Positions 48,955-61,600 of a stretch of 64,000 bases of DNA are shown in pieces. The notes beneath the pieces were generated by a model. That model was given only the letters and a program-made list of their open reading frames with translations, did not search any database and was not told the DNA's origin. Position 1 is the first letter of the stretch. Every line of letters begins with the position of its first letter. The translations under genes were made by a program, and so were the position numbers. The DNA is from Lepus europaeus. Its lineage: Eukaryota; Chordata; Mammalia; Lagomorpha; Leporidae. Where the stretch lies: NCBI RefSeq assembly GCF_033115175.1, contig NC_084834.1, positions 36,066,077 through 36,130,076 of the forward strand. Reading direction: 5' to 3'.

Positions 48955-49281
48955 TGCAATTTCTCTCTTTCATGACAGGAGCTTTATGTATCAATAATTA
49001 CGTTACAGAGTAAAGCCCAGGGTTCACGCATGTTTCCTGTTTTCCTTGTTGATAGCCAATTTTTCCTCATTACTACATCCAGTGGAGAAGTCAGAGAGGA
49101 ATATTTGTCAGTGGTTCCCCTCTGGCAGGAGCATCCTAGCATGGGTGTGGACCTGTGGTACTGGTACCCAGTGCTACCAACTGTTACATGATTTGACTCT
49201 CACCCTTCATTGACTGCTCCCTATTTTTCCATAAGAGGCAAAATACCAATGCAATTGCAAATGATAAAATACATACACAAT

Positions 49282-49287
49282 TTTATT
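49282..49287 (-). promoter_or_regulatory. IL15: Candidate proximal poly(A) signal of IL15
   Basis: The minus strand reads TTGAATAAAATTG here, a canonical AATAAA about 270 bp after the stop codon, with a similar block in human IL15. Cleavage would fall near 49255-49270. A second AATAAA lies closer to the stop at 49404-49409. Confidence 0.55.
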
Positions 49288-49403
49288 CAACATTTTTCAT
49301 CATGCTACACATATGTACAATCTCATTAATAAATTAAAAACAAGTTAGCAAAATATGTCTGTACAAAGTCTGTAGTTATGTTATTCAAAAACGTTTTTGT
49401 ACC

Positions 49404-49409
49404 TTTATT
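49404..49409 (-). promoter_or_regulatory. Possible poly(A) signal within IL15 3' UTR
   Basis: The minus strand reads GAAATAAAGG, 149 bp after the stop. It is canonical by sequence, but in the human UTR as I recall it this site is not an exact AATAAA, so use is uncertain. Confidence 0.3.
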
Positions 49410-49557
49410 TCTAGGATTTCATTTGATCCAACCCCTGCTCATCTGCTTGCAAGAAAAACGTGTTCTGGCAGCACATTTGAAATGCAGTGTCTTGTTGCCT
49501 CCAAGCAGCAGGAAAGAGTTTGTTAATAATAGAAACACTGCACAGGATCCACTGCAG

Positions 49558-49668
49558 TCAAGGAGAATTGATGAACATTTGTACAATATGTACAAAACTC
49601 TGCAAAAATTCAGTAATATTTTTTTCCTCCAGTTCCTCACATTCTTTGCAACCAGATTCCTTTACATT
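49558..49668 (-). CDS. IL15: IL15 last coding exon (helix D) and stop
   Basis: The coding part is 36 codons plus TGA (49558-49560), mature residues 79-114, from [10 protein letters not shown] to FINSP. Cys85, Cys88 and the gamma-chain contact Gln108 are present. The acceptor is the tandem TTCAGCAG. Using the downstream AG gives the human-like join G-N-V; using the upstream AG would start the exon at 49671 and add one glutamine. The human sequon at residue 79 is lost (NVK), while NIT at residue 95 makes a new one. The C-terminal NSP is a poor sequon because of the proline. Confidence 0.96.
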   Translation of the reverse strand, partial: NVKESGCKECEELEEKNITEFLQSFVHIVQMFINSP

Positions 49669-52600
49669 CTGCTGAACAAAAAGAAAGAATTAGCTGGGCA
49701 TGCCTAATACACTTTTTTCCTAGGGATATCACATCATTTGAACTTTCTGGTTCTGGAGACATAAAAACTTTGGCTAATTAATGTACATAAGGAAGAACTA
49801 TGACAACAGAGAACTAGTAGATTTGATATGGGCATTTTCTTTCTATAGTAGATTAAGGTTATTGGAAAAAAACAAAGCTGTGTCTACCAAGCTATGAACT
49901 TCCAGTTTAAAGCCTTTCAGTGGTGTCTTATCATCTACCCCTAGCATTAGGCATTAAGTTCAACACCCACCTCATGCACCCACCCCCTTAGCACACAGGC
50001 TCTTTCCTCACCTATTTCTTTAAGCTTTTACCACCACCTCTACTGTGGGGGACAAAATCACAGAGTGATCCCCGCCTTCCACTCCCAGGCACACATCATA
50101 CCATTAGATGCCCCTCTGTCTTGGTTCTTTCCTCACTGCATTCTTGCTAATGTAGCTGCTGCTACTCACACAGTTTGTTCAGGTGTTGCCTCCTTTAGGG
50201 AAGCTACCCGGAACCCCTGAGCTCCCCAGCACTAGATTCCATATGCCTTCTTCAGATCTCAGAATCTTTGTCCAGACATTTCTCACAGTAGCTCATATAC
50301 TACGTATTATGGTATACTTCATATACCACTGTTTTGTAAGCTCTCTTCCAGGAGGGCAAGACCATGCATTTTTGTTTGCCTAGCACTCAGCATGGGACCC
50401 AGCACAAGGTAATCATCTGGACATTTTGGCTCAGTGGGGCCATTTAGGTGAATATCACAAATTGCTGTAATTCAAACACAGTATCATGAATAATGAGAAT
50501 GTTTCAAATGCAGCAGTCATGAATAAACTTTTTAGAGATCATCTGAACCATGGGGGCTGTGCCAGCAAAAATCCAAATCAGATTTTAAATCCATTAAGCT
50601 TTTGGAATTCAGATTCATCAGTGTTTATCAAGCACATAGTCAATGCTCAGCACAGTCATATTTCACACGGTGCTGTCCTTTTTGATCCTGAAAATAATCA
50701 TGTCAAAGAGGAAGGCAGAGATATGAAGTGACTCATCCCAGTCAACATAATCAGGGGAAACTCTCCACATCTCAGCCTTCCTGGCCTGCCACTCACTCCA
50801 GTATGCAGGCCACACTGTCATGATGAGGGTGAACACTAAGCTCCAACACTAATACTGCCACGAGTTATCTGCTCCATGGCTCACTCTCCCTGGGTGAGAT
50901 GGAGATTACCTATCACACGAGTTTGTTAGCAATAACTCCACTTTGTAAGTATATTGAGTATTTAGTTTATGCAAGGCATTGTTCCGGGAATTGGAATTCC
51001 ATGCTGGAAAAAAAAATTGCCCTTTTGAAGCTGTTATTCTAGTAGGGAAAAACAGCCAATATTTACTAAGTAAAATGTATAATATGTAAGATGGTAGACA
51101 TGCAGGGAAGAAGACAGGGAATCCTAAATTCGGGGAGGGATTGCAACTGCAAAGAGTGACATCACTGAGACACCTAGAGCATCCTGGCATCCCAGACACA
51201 CTAGCTCAGGGTCTTTGAACTTTCAGTTGCCTCTGCCAGAACACACTTCTGTAGGTACCCTTGAGGCTCAATCCTTTACACCCTGGTCAAAATTCAGCTT
51301 ATTAGTTAAGCTTTCTCTAAATTAGGACGTCTGTCCCTCCTTATCTGCCTTGTTTTTCATCACTGGACTTAATAACTGTATAATTATTTATTTGCATATT
51401 GGTTAACTGTGAGCAGGGATTGTAAATTTTTTTTTCATCCTGTGTCTTGAGCACCAGGATTTATTAAATGAACTAATTTTATTATCACCTCCCCAATATA
51501 AAACTCCAATCACCTTGCTTTGGACACTAGTGTTTTGCCATGAAAGCCATCATTTTTTGTACATCAGGGAGTTTGTGTGTTCATCCCACAGCTACTATGA
51601 GAGTTGCCAGCAATGTTCTGGAACACTCCACTGCCCATGTTACCTAAGATATGCAAAATTATATTTAAATATTAATATTTTTATTATTCTTTTAAAAAAT
51701 TTTCATTTCCAGGAACAAGAGGACTGACTCCAGAGTGAAACTTCCTGGAAAAGAGTCATGGCTGCCCATTCGACTGTGTTTCATCTAAGCCCAGTGCTCC
51801 AATTTCTTCAAACCTCATACAGAAATAAGGATAACTACTTCACATATGTATTGTGAGGATTAAGTTAGCTTCCCAGTTATAGATTGAAGAATAGTGTCTG
51901 GTCCACCATGGTAACTCAATAAATGTGAGCTACTACTATACTTGATTATGTCAGTAGACTCCTGTCTGTCAGGTGCACCTGATGATAAACAGCTAGAGGT
52001 GAATAACCTGTTTGGCTCACCACTAGGACCTGGCATCAATACACACTGTCTAACATTATTCAGCAAATGTTTGTTTACCAAATAAACGCATGAGTAATTC
52101 TGGATGGTGTGCATGCCTGCAATGTTGTCACTTTCGGATGCCACTCCATTGGATTTGAACGCTGTCACCCAAGTGCCCTTTAAGAGGATCTGCTTGTCCA
52201 TTAATAACTTCCCACATTGGATGTGGCTCTGTGTAACTTCTAGATAACTCACCCCTTTAGAAGATAAACTGCTATTTGCTACGATGATAAGGTTTTGTAC
52301 TGTTTCATTAATGTCCATGTTTCTGGACTCGTGTAAAAGAACTCGTAGCTCCAGGAGAAAGCACTTCATCGCTGTGACTTTGCAATTGGGCTAAAAATAA
52401 AAGTTACAGAGAACCATTTTGAAAAAATATTTTCTCATTATTCAATTTTACATTCATGCAATTTTGAAATTCTTCAAAGTCAATGATTTTTTTGAAAGAT
52501 TTATTTATTTATTTGAAAGTCAGAGTTACACAGAGAGAGGAAAGGCAGAGAGTGAGAGTGGTCCTCCATCTGCTGGTTCACTCCCCAGATGGCCACAACG

Positions 52601-55600
52601 GCCGGAGCTGTGCCGATCCTAAGCCAGGAGCCAGGAGCTTCCTTCGGGTCTCCCACGCAGGTGCAGGGGCCCAAGCACTTGGGCCATCCTCCACTGCTAT
52701 CCCAGGCCACAGCAGAGAGCTGGATTGGAAGAGGAGCAGCCAGGACTAGAACTTGTGCCCATATGGGATGCTGGCGCTTCAGCCCAGGGTGTTAACCTGC
52801 TGCACCACAGTGCCGGCCCCTGAAGTCAAGGATTTTATAAACATACATAATGTTCTTCAAATTTTATGAGCATTCAGTTTAATTTTTTCTTTTGGTTTGG
52901 AAATAAGAATCAAAACAAACCAATAAAATAATTGAAAAGAATATCCCTATTGTGCAGGGGAAAGAACATAAAACTAGAGAACCTAGAAAGAGTAGACATT
53001 TGCTCACTAAGCACATTTCTCCTATGGAAAGAGTAATAATATTGGACACCTAGACTCTCAAAATATCAATACAGTCAGTTGTAAGAATGTTTAAAAATCA
53101 GACTGTATATTATCATTTTAATTGTAATCATCCTATACTTGCAAGTTCCAGAGGCATAAGTGATTCCAAGAAATTTATTAGAAAAATCAAAGATACAGTA
53201 CCTATCCATAGCTGCATGTATCAGAAAGATTAGAACAAAAAATACATTTCCCACATTAGTAACTTTATTTAAATCCTAAATTTCAAAGAAACGAAATATT
53301 TAATGAACATGTGGAGAATTGATCATGATGCCAGTGACTCTATGTTCACAATGGCTTGCACAGTGCTCGGGACCCTGCAAGCAATCCACATGATCACTGA
53401 ATGAAGGAATAAATACAGGAGCAAATCTATGTGCCTGGGACTAGCAATATCCTTTACCCCCAACAGTAGCTGCCTAGGATTGAAAAGCAAATATTGTCAC
53501 CATACTAGCAAAAACAAAACCGAGGTTCAGAAATATTGAATTACTTCCAAGGTAACTCAGGAGGAAGTGGTTGAGTCAGTATTCAAATCTGAATTTCAAA
53601 TTTGGGTTCTTTCTACAACCCATGAGCTACAAGATTATCTGGCAAAAACAAAAAATCTCAGAATGCTAACTGTTGGTGGTTAGCTGACTGCTTTCTGCTT
53701 TGAAAAACAAATGAAAATAGAAAAGATGCTTAGGCCAGAGGAGTGCAGCAGCAATACCCTAGTGGTTGAGAGATACTGCTTTTTTCCAGTGTTTGGATGT
53801 GGCTTCTTTCCAATGCTTAGAAAGTTTGAGTGGAGACAATGCTTTCGATTTCAGGGGAATTCTAACTGAGAGAGAACATTGTCTTGAACACATACAACAT
53901 AGTTTGTTTTCTTGGTTTTAGTAACAATCCAGAGAAAAATGATTAAGATCATGACTGCAATCATGTTTGCTTTAGGCAATGTAAATATATTTACAAAGTT
54001 AAGTTCAAGGTCATTTTTGAATTCGGATCAGGTTTATGGATTATATTTCTTTTTTCACCTAGAGAATATTTAGTCAAAACTCTCTCCTGACAAAAGTAGG
54101 GAATCCCGGAAAAGGAGGAACACAGATGCCTTTAAGCAATTTGTGAAAATAGAATTAGACTTGCTGACATACTGCAGCACTGGAAATGAACTGAGATGCT
54201 GATACTTTTAAATCGAATCACTCAATCTGATTCATGCATCTGATTGCATCAAGACGTAACTACATCACAAAAAACATAATATATTTTGCTTGACATTGAT
54301 AGAAAAGGCTTTTTTATATTTTGATTTGGCATCATTATAAGAAAGCATTTATGAAGTTTTTTCCTCAAGTCAAACAACCTCAACAATCACTTATAAATTT
54401 CATTCATCATATAAGAGCACATTATAAGTTAGATTAAAACCCACACAGGGGGCAAACATTTGGTCTAGCAGTTAGGTTGCCACTTAGCATGTCTGCATCC
54501 CATATCAGAGTACCTGGGTACAAGTTCCCTCTATCCCTGGTTTCAGCTTCCTGCTAATGTGAACCCTTGGAGGCAGCAAGTGATTCCCTCCATTGCTGGT
54601 TCCAACTTCCTGCCAACTCCTTCCCCTGGAGGCAGCAAGTTATGGCTGAAGTGGTTGAGTCCCTGCCATGAACATGTTGACCTGGATTGAATTACTGTCT
54701 CTCAGCCATGCCTAACTCAGGCTAAGTCATTATGGGCATTTGTAGAATGAACCGATGAATGGGACATTGTCTCTGTTTTTCTATCAAATAAATGAATTTA
54801 ATATAGCAATTTAATCCTAAAACACATATTTTAATTAAGTAGTGAAAATGCACTTCTTAGACTTTTGAAAACTGGAAAGTAAAGCAATTTTGAATAAAAT
54901 ACTATACTCACATGAGCATCACTCTCGGTATATAAAGTAGAATCAATATGGATGGACTGAAAGGAAACAGAATTCAACAACATGAAAATCCATGCCTCGT
55001 TTTAGATAATATGAATACAATATCCTGAAAAAAAACTTAAGCTTTTTAAATTAAATTTCTGGAGATAAGTTTATATTCATATCAAGTGTAAGAGAAAATA
55101 CAGAAATCCTGTGTACCTTTCATCAGGTTTCCCCCAATGCAATACCTTGCATAACCACAGTATCATACTATAGCCAGAAAGCTGACATACGTACAATAGT
55201 GGGTATGTGTGTGCACAGGTCTGTGCAGTTTCATCACTTACTCTAAACGGTTCGATGGCCATGAGGCTCCTCCTGCTCTTCTTGTACAGGCAAACCCGCC
55301 TTCTCTCATCTCATCTTCCCACTACCACTTTATCCTGCTGATCTCCAGCTAGCCCTTCTCTGTCCTCCATGCCTATGATTCTGTCGTTCCATTCATGTGA
55401 TATAAAAGAACCATACAGGATGTTTAGCTTTAAAATATTCTTTTTTTTTTGAGAGGTTGTGGATTTACAGAAAATGAACTGAAATTACAGCACTCTCATA
55501 TGCTCTGTTATCCCAACCCCAGTTTTCCCTATTTTTAAGGTCTTGAATTAGTGTGGTACATTTGTTACAACTGGTAAGTCAATATTGCTACATTTTTATG

Positions 55601-58600
55601 TCTACAGACTATTAGGGTTCATTTTTTATGTCTCACTTTCTCTGTGTCTTGACAAATGTAGAGTGACATGCATTCACTATTAGAGCATCATACAGAATGG
55701 TTTCACTGCCTTTCCCCCTAACCCTTGGCAACCATTGATGTTTAAAACTTTCTCTATAGTTTTCCATTTTCCAAAATTTCATGTACATGGGATCTTACAC
55801 TATGAAGTCTTTTCAGATTGGATTCCTTCAGTTACTAATATACTTTCAAGTTTTCTCCAATTCTTTTCATGGCTTGATAGCCCTTTTACTTTTCATCACT
55901 GAATGATTTTCCACTGTATGGGCGTACTAGAGTGGAGACTGGCTTTTCCACACAATATAATTCTCTGTAGATCTGTCCAGCCTAACGATAACTATTCACC
56001 TACTGAAGCACACAGTGCTCATTTGTGGTTTGGGGCAAATGAACAAAGCTCTATGAATACTTATGGGAATGCAAGGCTTCATTTCTATGGGGTAAATATC
56101 CAAGATATGTCTGTTAGGTCAGGTGGAAAATGCACATCTTTTATAGGAAGCCGTCAGACTATGGAGTGGCTGTGCCATTTTATATTCACAGCAGGAATTA
56201 ATGATCCAATTCCTTCACATTCTTTCCAGGATTATCACTAGCCTGATTACATTTATTGACGTTATCAGCGCATTTTTTTTTTATTTTGGACATTCTTATT
56301 GGTGCCTGATGAGATGTCAATGTTATTTTAATCTGCATCTAAATAAAATACACCCAGATTTGGTACTTTTCAAAACAAAAGAAAAAATTAGAAAGCTTTT
56401 GAGGAGATTTATCTCTTTCCTTTCCAATCTGCATGCCATTTATTTATTTATTTTTTTCTTTATGGATTTGTTTTTTTGCTTTCTTGATTTGGCTAAACGT
56501 CATTGCTATGTTGAATGAAAATGGTGAAAGCATACATGTATCCTTTCCTTCTGTTGCTAGGGGAAAAGCATCCCGTCTTTCACTCACCACTAAAGTACAA
56601 CAGTTGTAGGGTTATTGCTAGGTTTTCTGTTCTCAAATTGAGGAGGTTCTCCTTGTCTCTATTTTGCTGAGAAATTTTAACGTGAATGGGTGATACAGGG
56701 ATACCATAACAAAGTATCACAGACTGGTTGGTTTAAAAAACATAAATCTGTTTGTCATAGTCTGAAGACCAGAAGTCTGACATCAAGGTGTTGATAAGGT
56801 TGATTTCTTCTGACCACTCTATGCTTGGCTAATATTGACCGCTTTCTCTTGGTGTCTTCACTCTGTGTACCTGTATCCTCCTCTTACCTTTTCTGAAGAA
56901 TACCAGACAGATGGGTTTAGGACCTAAGCCAATGACCTCATTTTGACTTTATTTATTCTTTCTTTAAAAAAAAAAAAGATTTATTCATTTATTTGAAAGG
57001 CAGAGTTACAGAGAGGCAGAGGCAGAGAGAGGTCTTCCATCTTGCTGGTTCATGCCCCAGATGACTGCAACTGCTGGATCTACACCTACTGAAGCCAGGA
57101 GCCAGGAGCTTCTTTCAGGTCTCCCATGTAGGTGCAGGGGCCTAAGGACTTGGTTCATCTTCTACTGCTTTCCCAGGCCACAGCAAAGAGCTGGATTGGA
57201 AGTGGCACAGTCAGGACTCGAACCAGCGCCCATATGGGATGCCTGCACTGCAGGCAGCGGCTTTACCAGCTATGCCCCAGAGCTGGTCCCTTAATTCTCT
57301 TTTTAGAATGCATCTCAAAACACATTCTGAGGTGCCAGCAGTAAAAATATCAACATTTGAAATTGGAGATAGGAAGAAAATAGAGACCATAACAGGTGAT
57401 TTTATGACTTAGCCTGATAATGTGATAGACTATATTGATTTTCAAATACTGAACAAGCCTTTGCATACTTGGAATACATTGTGCTTGCTCACCATTTATA
57501 ATCTTTTTCATGTATCATTTTATTATTTGATTTGTTGATATTTTATCAAGGAATTTTATTTCAAAGTTCATTAGAGTTAATTGTAATTTTCTATTTGGTA
57601 GTGTATCTGATTTAGCACCGGAGTAATACTGGCCTCCTCAAATTGGTAGAAAAGTGCTTCTTCCTCTTCTATTTTCTAGAAAGTACTGTAAAATTTGAAC
57701 TTTTCTTTGAATATTTGGAGAAAAGATACAATGACACCATGCAGGTCTGAAAATTCTTTTTTGAGGGCTTCTATATGATAAATTCAATGTCTTTAAGTGG
57801 TTATAAGGGAGGCTGGATTACCAACTTCATCTTGGTTATGTTATCATAGTTTGCAGCTTTTAAAGAATTGGTCCATTTCCTCTAAGTTGTCATATTTGTA
57901 AGGGTAACATTGTGCATTAATTTTTTCTTATCCTGATATTGGTAATTTGTATCTTCAATCTTTTTATCTTTGCCAGTCTTACTAACAGTCTAGCAATTTT
58001 ATTTTATGTATTTATTTTTAATTAATTTGACAGGTAGAGTTATAGTCAGTGAGAGAGAAAGACAGAGAAAAAGGTCTTCCTTCTGTTGGTTCACTCCCCA
58101 AATGGTCGCTATAGCCGGAGCTGTGCCGATCTGAATCCAGGAGCCAGGGGCTTCTTCCTGGTCTCCCATGCGGTGTAAGGGCCCAAGCACTTGGGCCATC
58201 CTCCACTGCCCTCCAGGGCCACAGCAGAGAGCTGGACTGGAAGAGGAGCAACTGGGACTGGAACCTGGCTCCCATATGGGATGCCAGCACCACAGGCGGA
58301 GGATTAACCTAGTGTACCACGGCGCCAGCCCCTCACAATTTTATTGATCATTCTATATAACCAACATTATCTTTCATTGTGCTTTTCTTTGTTTTCCTGA
58401 ATTTCTTTTTTTTTTTTAAAGATTTATTTTATTTATTTGAAAGACAGAGTTACAGAGAGAGAGGTACAGACAGAGAGAGAAGTCTTCCACCCACTGGTTC
58501 ACTCCCCAGATGGTTTCAATGGCGGGAGCTGTGCTGATCCAAGGCCAGGAGCCAGGAGCTTCTTCCGGGTTTCCCACAAGGGTGCAGGGGCTCATGCTAC

Positions 58601-61600
58601 TGCTACTGATTTCCCAGACCATAGCAGAGAGCTGGATTGGAAGAGGAGCTGCTGGGACTAGAACCGGTGCCCATATGGGATGCCGGCATTCCAGGCCAGG
58701 GCTTCAACCCGCTGCTCCACAGTGCTGGCCCCTTCCTGAATTTCTTAATTTATTTGTTTATTTAATTTTAATTCATGCATTCCTACTGGTTGTGTTGGGT
58801 TTGCATTTTTTTTCTAACTTCTTGAAATGGTAACAAAGTTGCTTGACTTGATATCTTTGTTCTTTTTGAGTGTAGTTACTTGTTTTTTGTTTGTTTGTTT
58901 GTTTGTTTGTTTTGTTTTTTGACAGGCAGAGTGGACAGTGAGAGAGACAGAGAGAAAGGTCTTCCTTTGCCATTGGTTCTCCCCACAATGACTGCCGCAG
59001 CTGGTGCGCTGCGGTCGGCGCACCGCACTGATCTGAAGGCAGGAGCCAGGTGCTTCTCCTGGTCTCCCATGCGGGTGCAGGGCCCAAGGACTTTGGCCAT
59101 CCTCCACTGCACTTCCGGGCCACAGCAGATAGCTGGACTGGAAGAGGGGCAACCGGGACAGAATCTGGCGCCCCGACCGGGACTAGAACCCGGTGTGCCG
59201 GCGCCACAAGGCGGAGGATTAGCCTGTTGAGCCACGGCATCGGCCTAGTTACTTTAATGTTTTCCTCTCAATATTGCTTAAGCAGCATCCCACATGTCTT
59301 CTTACTCTGTATTTCATTTTCAGGCAGTTTATCCATTTTTAATATTCATTGTGACTTGCTCTTTGACCCATTGATTATTTAAAATTAGACTATGTAATCC
59401 TCAAGTTTTCAGAAATGTTCCTATTGTATTTGTGTTAATGACTTTTACTTTGACTCCACTGTGGCCTGAGAATATATTCTGTATGTATGATTCAAATTCT
59501 CATAAACTTTTCATATTTTGTTTCCCAGCCCAGAATATGTTCAGTCTTGATAAATGCTCCATGGATGCTTGAAAAAAAAAAAAAAAGAATTCTGGGGCCA
59601 GCACTGTGGCAAAGTAGACTAAGCCTCTGTCTGTAGCACTAGCATCCCATGTGGGTGCCAGTTTGTGTTCCAGTTGCTCCTCTTCGAATCCAGCTCTCTG
59701 CTTATGTCCTGAGAAAGTAGTGGAAGATGGCGCAAGTGCTTGGGCCCCTGTACCCATGTGGGAGACCCAGAAGAGGCTCCTGGCTCCTGGCTTCAGATCA
59801 GCCCAGCTCTGGCCATTGTGGCCATTGGGCGAGTGAATTAGCAGATGGAAGACCTCTCTCTCTGTCTCTCCCTCTCTCTGACTGTAACTCTACTTCTCAA
59901 ATAAATAATAAAAATCTTTTTTAGAAAAGCATATTCTGTTGTTGAGAGGAGTATTTCATGTATTAGATTATGTCACGTGGGTTGGTTGTTCTGTGTTTGT
60001 CTATACTCTTTCTGATTTTCTGTATGATAGTTCTATTAGTTACAGAGAAGGAAACAATGAAGTCCTTGGCTCTAATTATGAGTTTTTCTATTTTGTCCCT
60101 TCAGTTATGTTACTTTGTGCTTCATGAATTTAGAGACTATTGTTTGGTGCATATATATATATATATATATATTTAAGATATTATATATAATCTATTATTT
60201 TATACTATAATATTATATTAGATATATAATATATCATATATAATAATATACAATACACAATATATAATAATATATAATATATAAGAATATATTAATATAA
60301 TATATGATATGATAAATAATATATATATTATATATAATATCTCAAGTATATATACATATATGTATACATATATATGTGTATATATATATTTAAGATAGTA
60401 TGTTTTTCTCTTGAAGATATCTGCTATTATTATGTAATGTTCCTCCTGCCTCTGGAAATTTTATTTGCTTTTTAGTCTAATTTATCTGATATAAATATAG
60501 CCTCTTTTGTTTTAAATTAATGTGTGCAAGTATATTAGTTTCCTAGTGCTGATATACACAAAATATCACAAGATGAGTGGTTTACAATAACAGAATTTTA
60601 CTCACTCATGTTTCTGAGATGAACAAAATCAAGGTGCTGGCTGGGCCATGCTGATTCTGAAGGCTCTAGGGAAAAATCCTCCCGCGTCTTTCCCAAGCTG
60701 CTGGTGAACCTTGGCAATCCTTGGCCTTCCTGAGCCTGTAGCTGCATCATTCCACCTCTGTCTGTCTTTATACAACATTCCACCCAGTGGGTTTCATTGG
60801 GTCTTTTCCGTTTCTTATAAAAGCCCTAGTTATTGGATTTAAGGCCCACCCCATTCTAGGATGACCTCATTGTCACTTCATTAACTGGGACTGCACAGAC
60901 GTTATTTCCAAACAAGCTCACATGTTGAAGGAAATGCGGGGCCGGATGCTCGGGGAGGGCAGTATTCAGTGTATGGTATATCCTTTACTATTCCTTTAGT
61001 TTCCGCTGACCTATGCCATTGTACTTGACGTGAGTTTCTCATAGATAGTTTAGCTGATTTACGTTCCGTGATCAACTCTGCCCATCTCTGGCTTGTACTC
61101 GATGTACTCTCTCTTCTCCTTCTGTGATGCTGAAATTACAGCTGCTTGATCTTTTATGATTGTCCTCAAGATCTCCAAGCCTTTTTGGGACAGTTTTCTA
61201 TATAGTATTCTATCTTCAATGTAGTTCACTTTCCCTTATAATAGTTACTTTGTTAATTAGCACTTGTTTTGAATGTTTTGTTTTTTAGTTATGTATTTTT
61301 CAGTTATTTAATTTCCATTTGGTTCCTTTTATATTTTCTAATTCTCTGCTAAGGCTTTCTTTTTTTTTTATTTGTTTCATAGGCATTTGTAATTGCTTTT
61401 TGAATTTTTTTTTATAATAACTGCTTTCAAATCCACGTTGGATAATTCCATCACATGACCCATCTTGATTTTGGATTCTGTTGATTGCCTTTTCTCATTC
61501 AAGTCATAACTTTCCTGCTTTTTCGCATCATGACTGATTTTCAATTGTATCCTGGCATTGTGGCTGTGTTGTTAGATTATGGTCTAACCTAAATCCATTT

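Larger units (their letters stand above)
48955..49557 (-). other. IL15: IL15 3' untranslated region
   Basis: The sequence below the stop codon stays recognisably similar to the human IL15 3' UTR as I remember it, for about 600 bp. It includes the block around the proximal poly(A) signal and the final block before the human cleavage site (ATAAAGC...CTGTCATGAAA...GAAATTGCAAT, minus strand). The lower boundary is therefore an estimate from that recalled match. No SINE or L1 interrupts it. Confidence 0.75.
59250..60530 (-). mobile_element. Ancient L1M in IL15 intron 5, endonuclease/upstream region
   Basis: Minus-strand L1M blocks: TGACCCATTGATTATTTAAA, CACTGTGGCCTGAGAATATA, TTTTAGTCTAATTTATCTGA. 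Split by a SINE and an AT microsatellite. Confidence 0.7.

Noticed and set aside
51860-52252. Extension of the IL15 exon frame past its donor
   Set aside because: The GTGAGT donor and the downstream exon at 49668 account for IL-15. The extension has no resemblance to any part of it.
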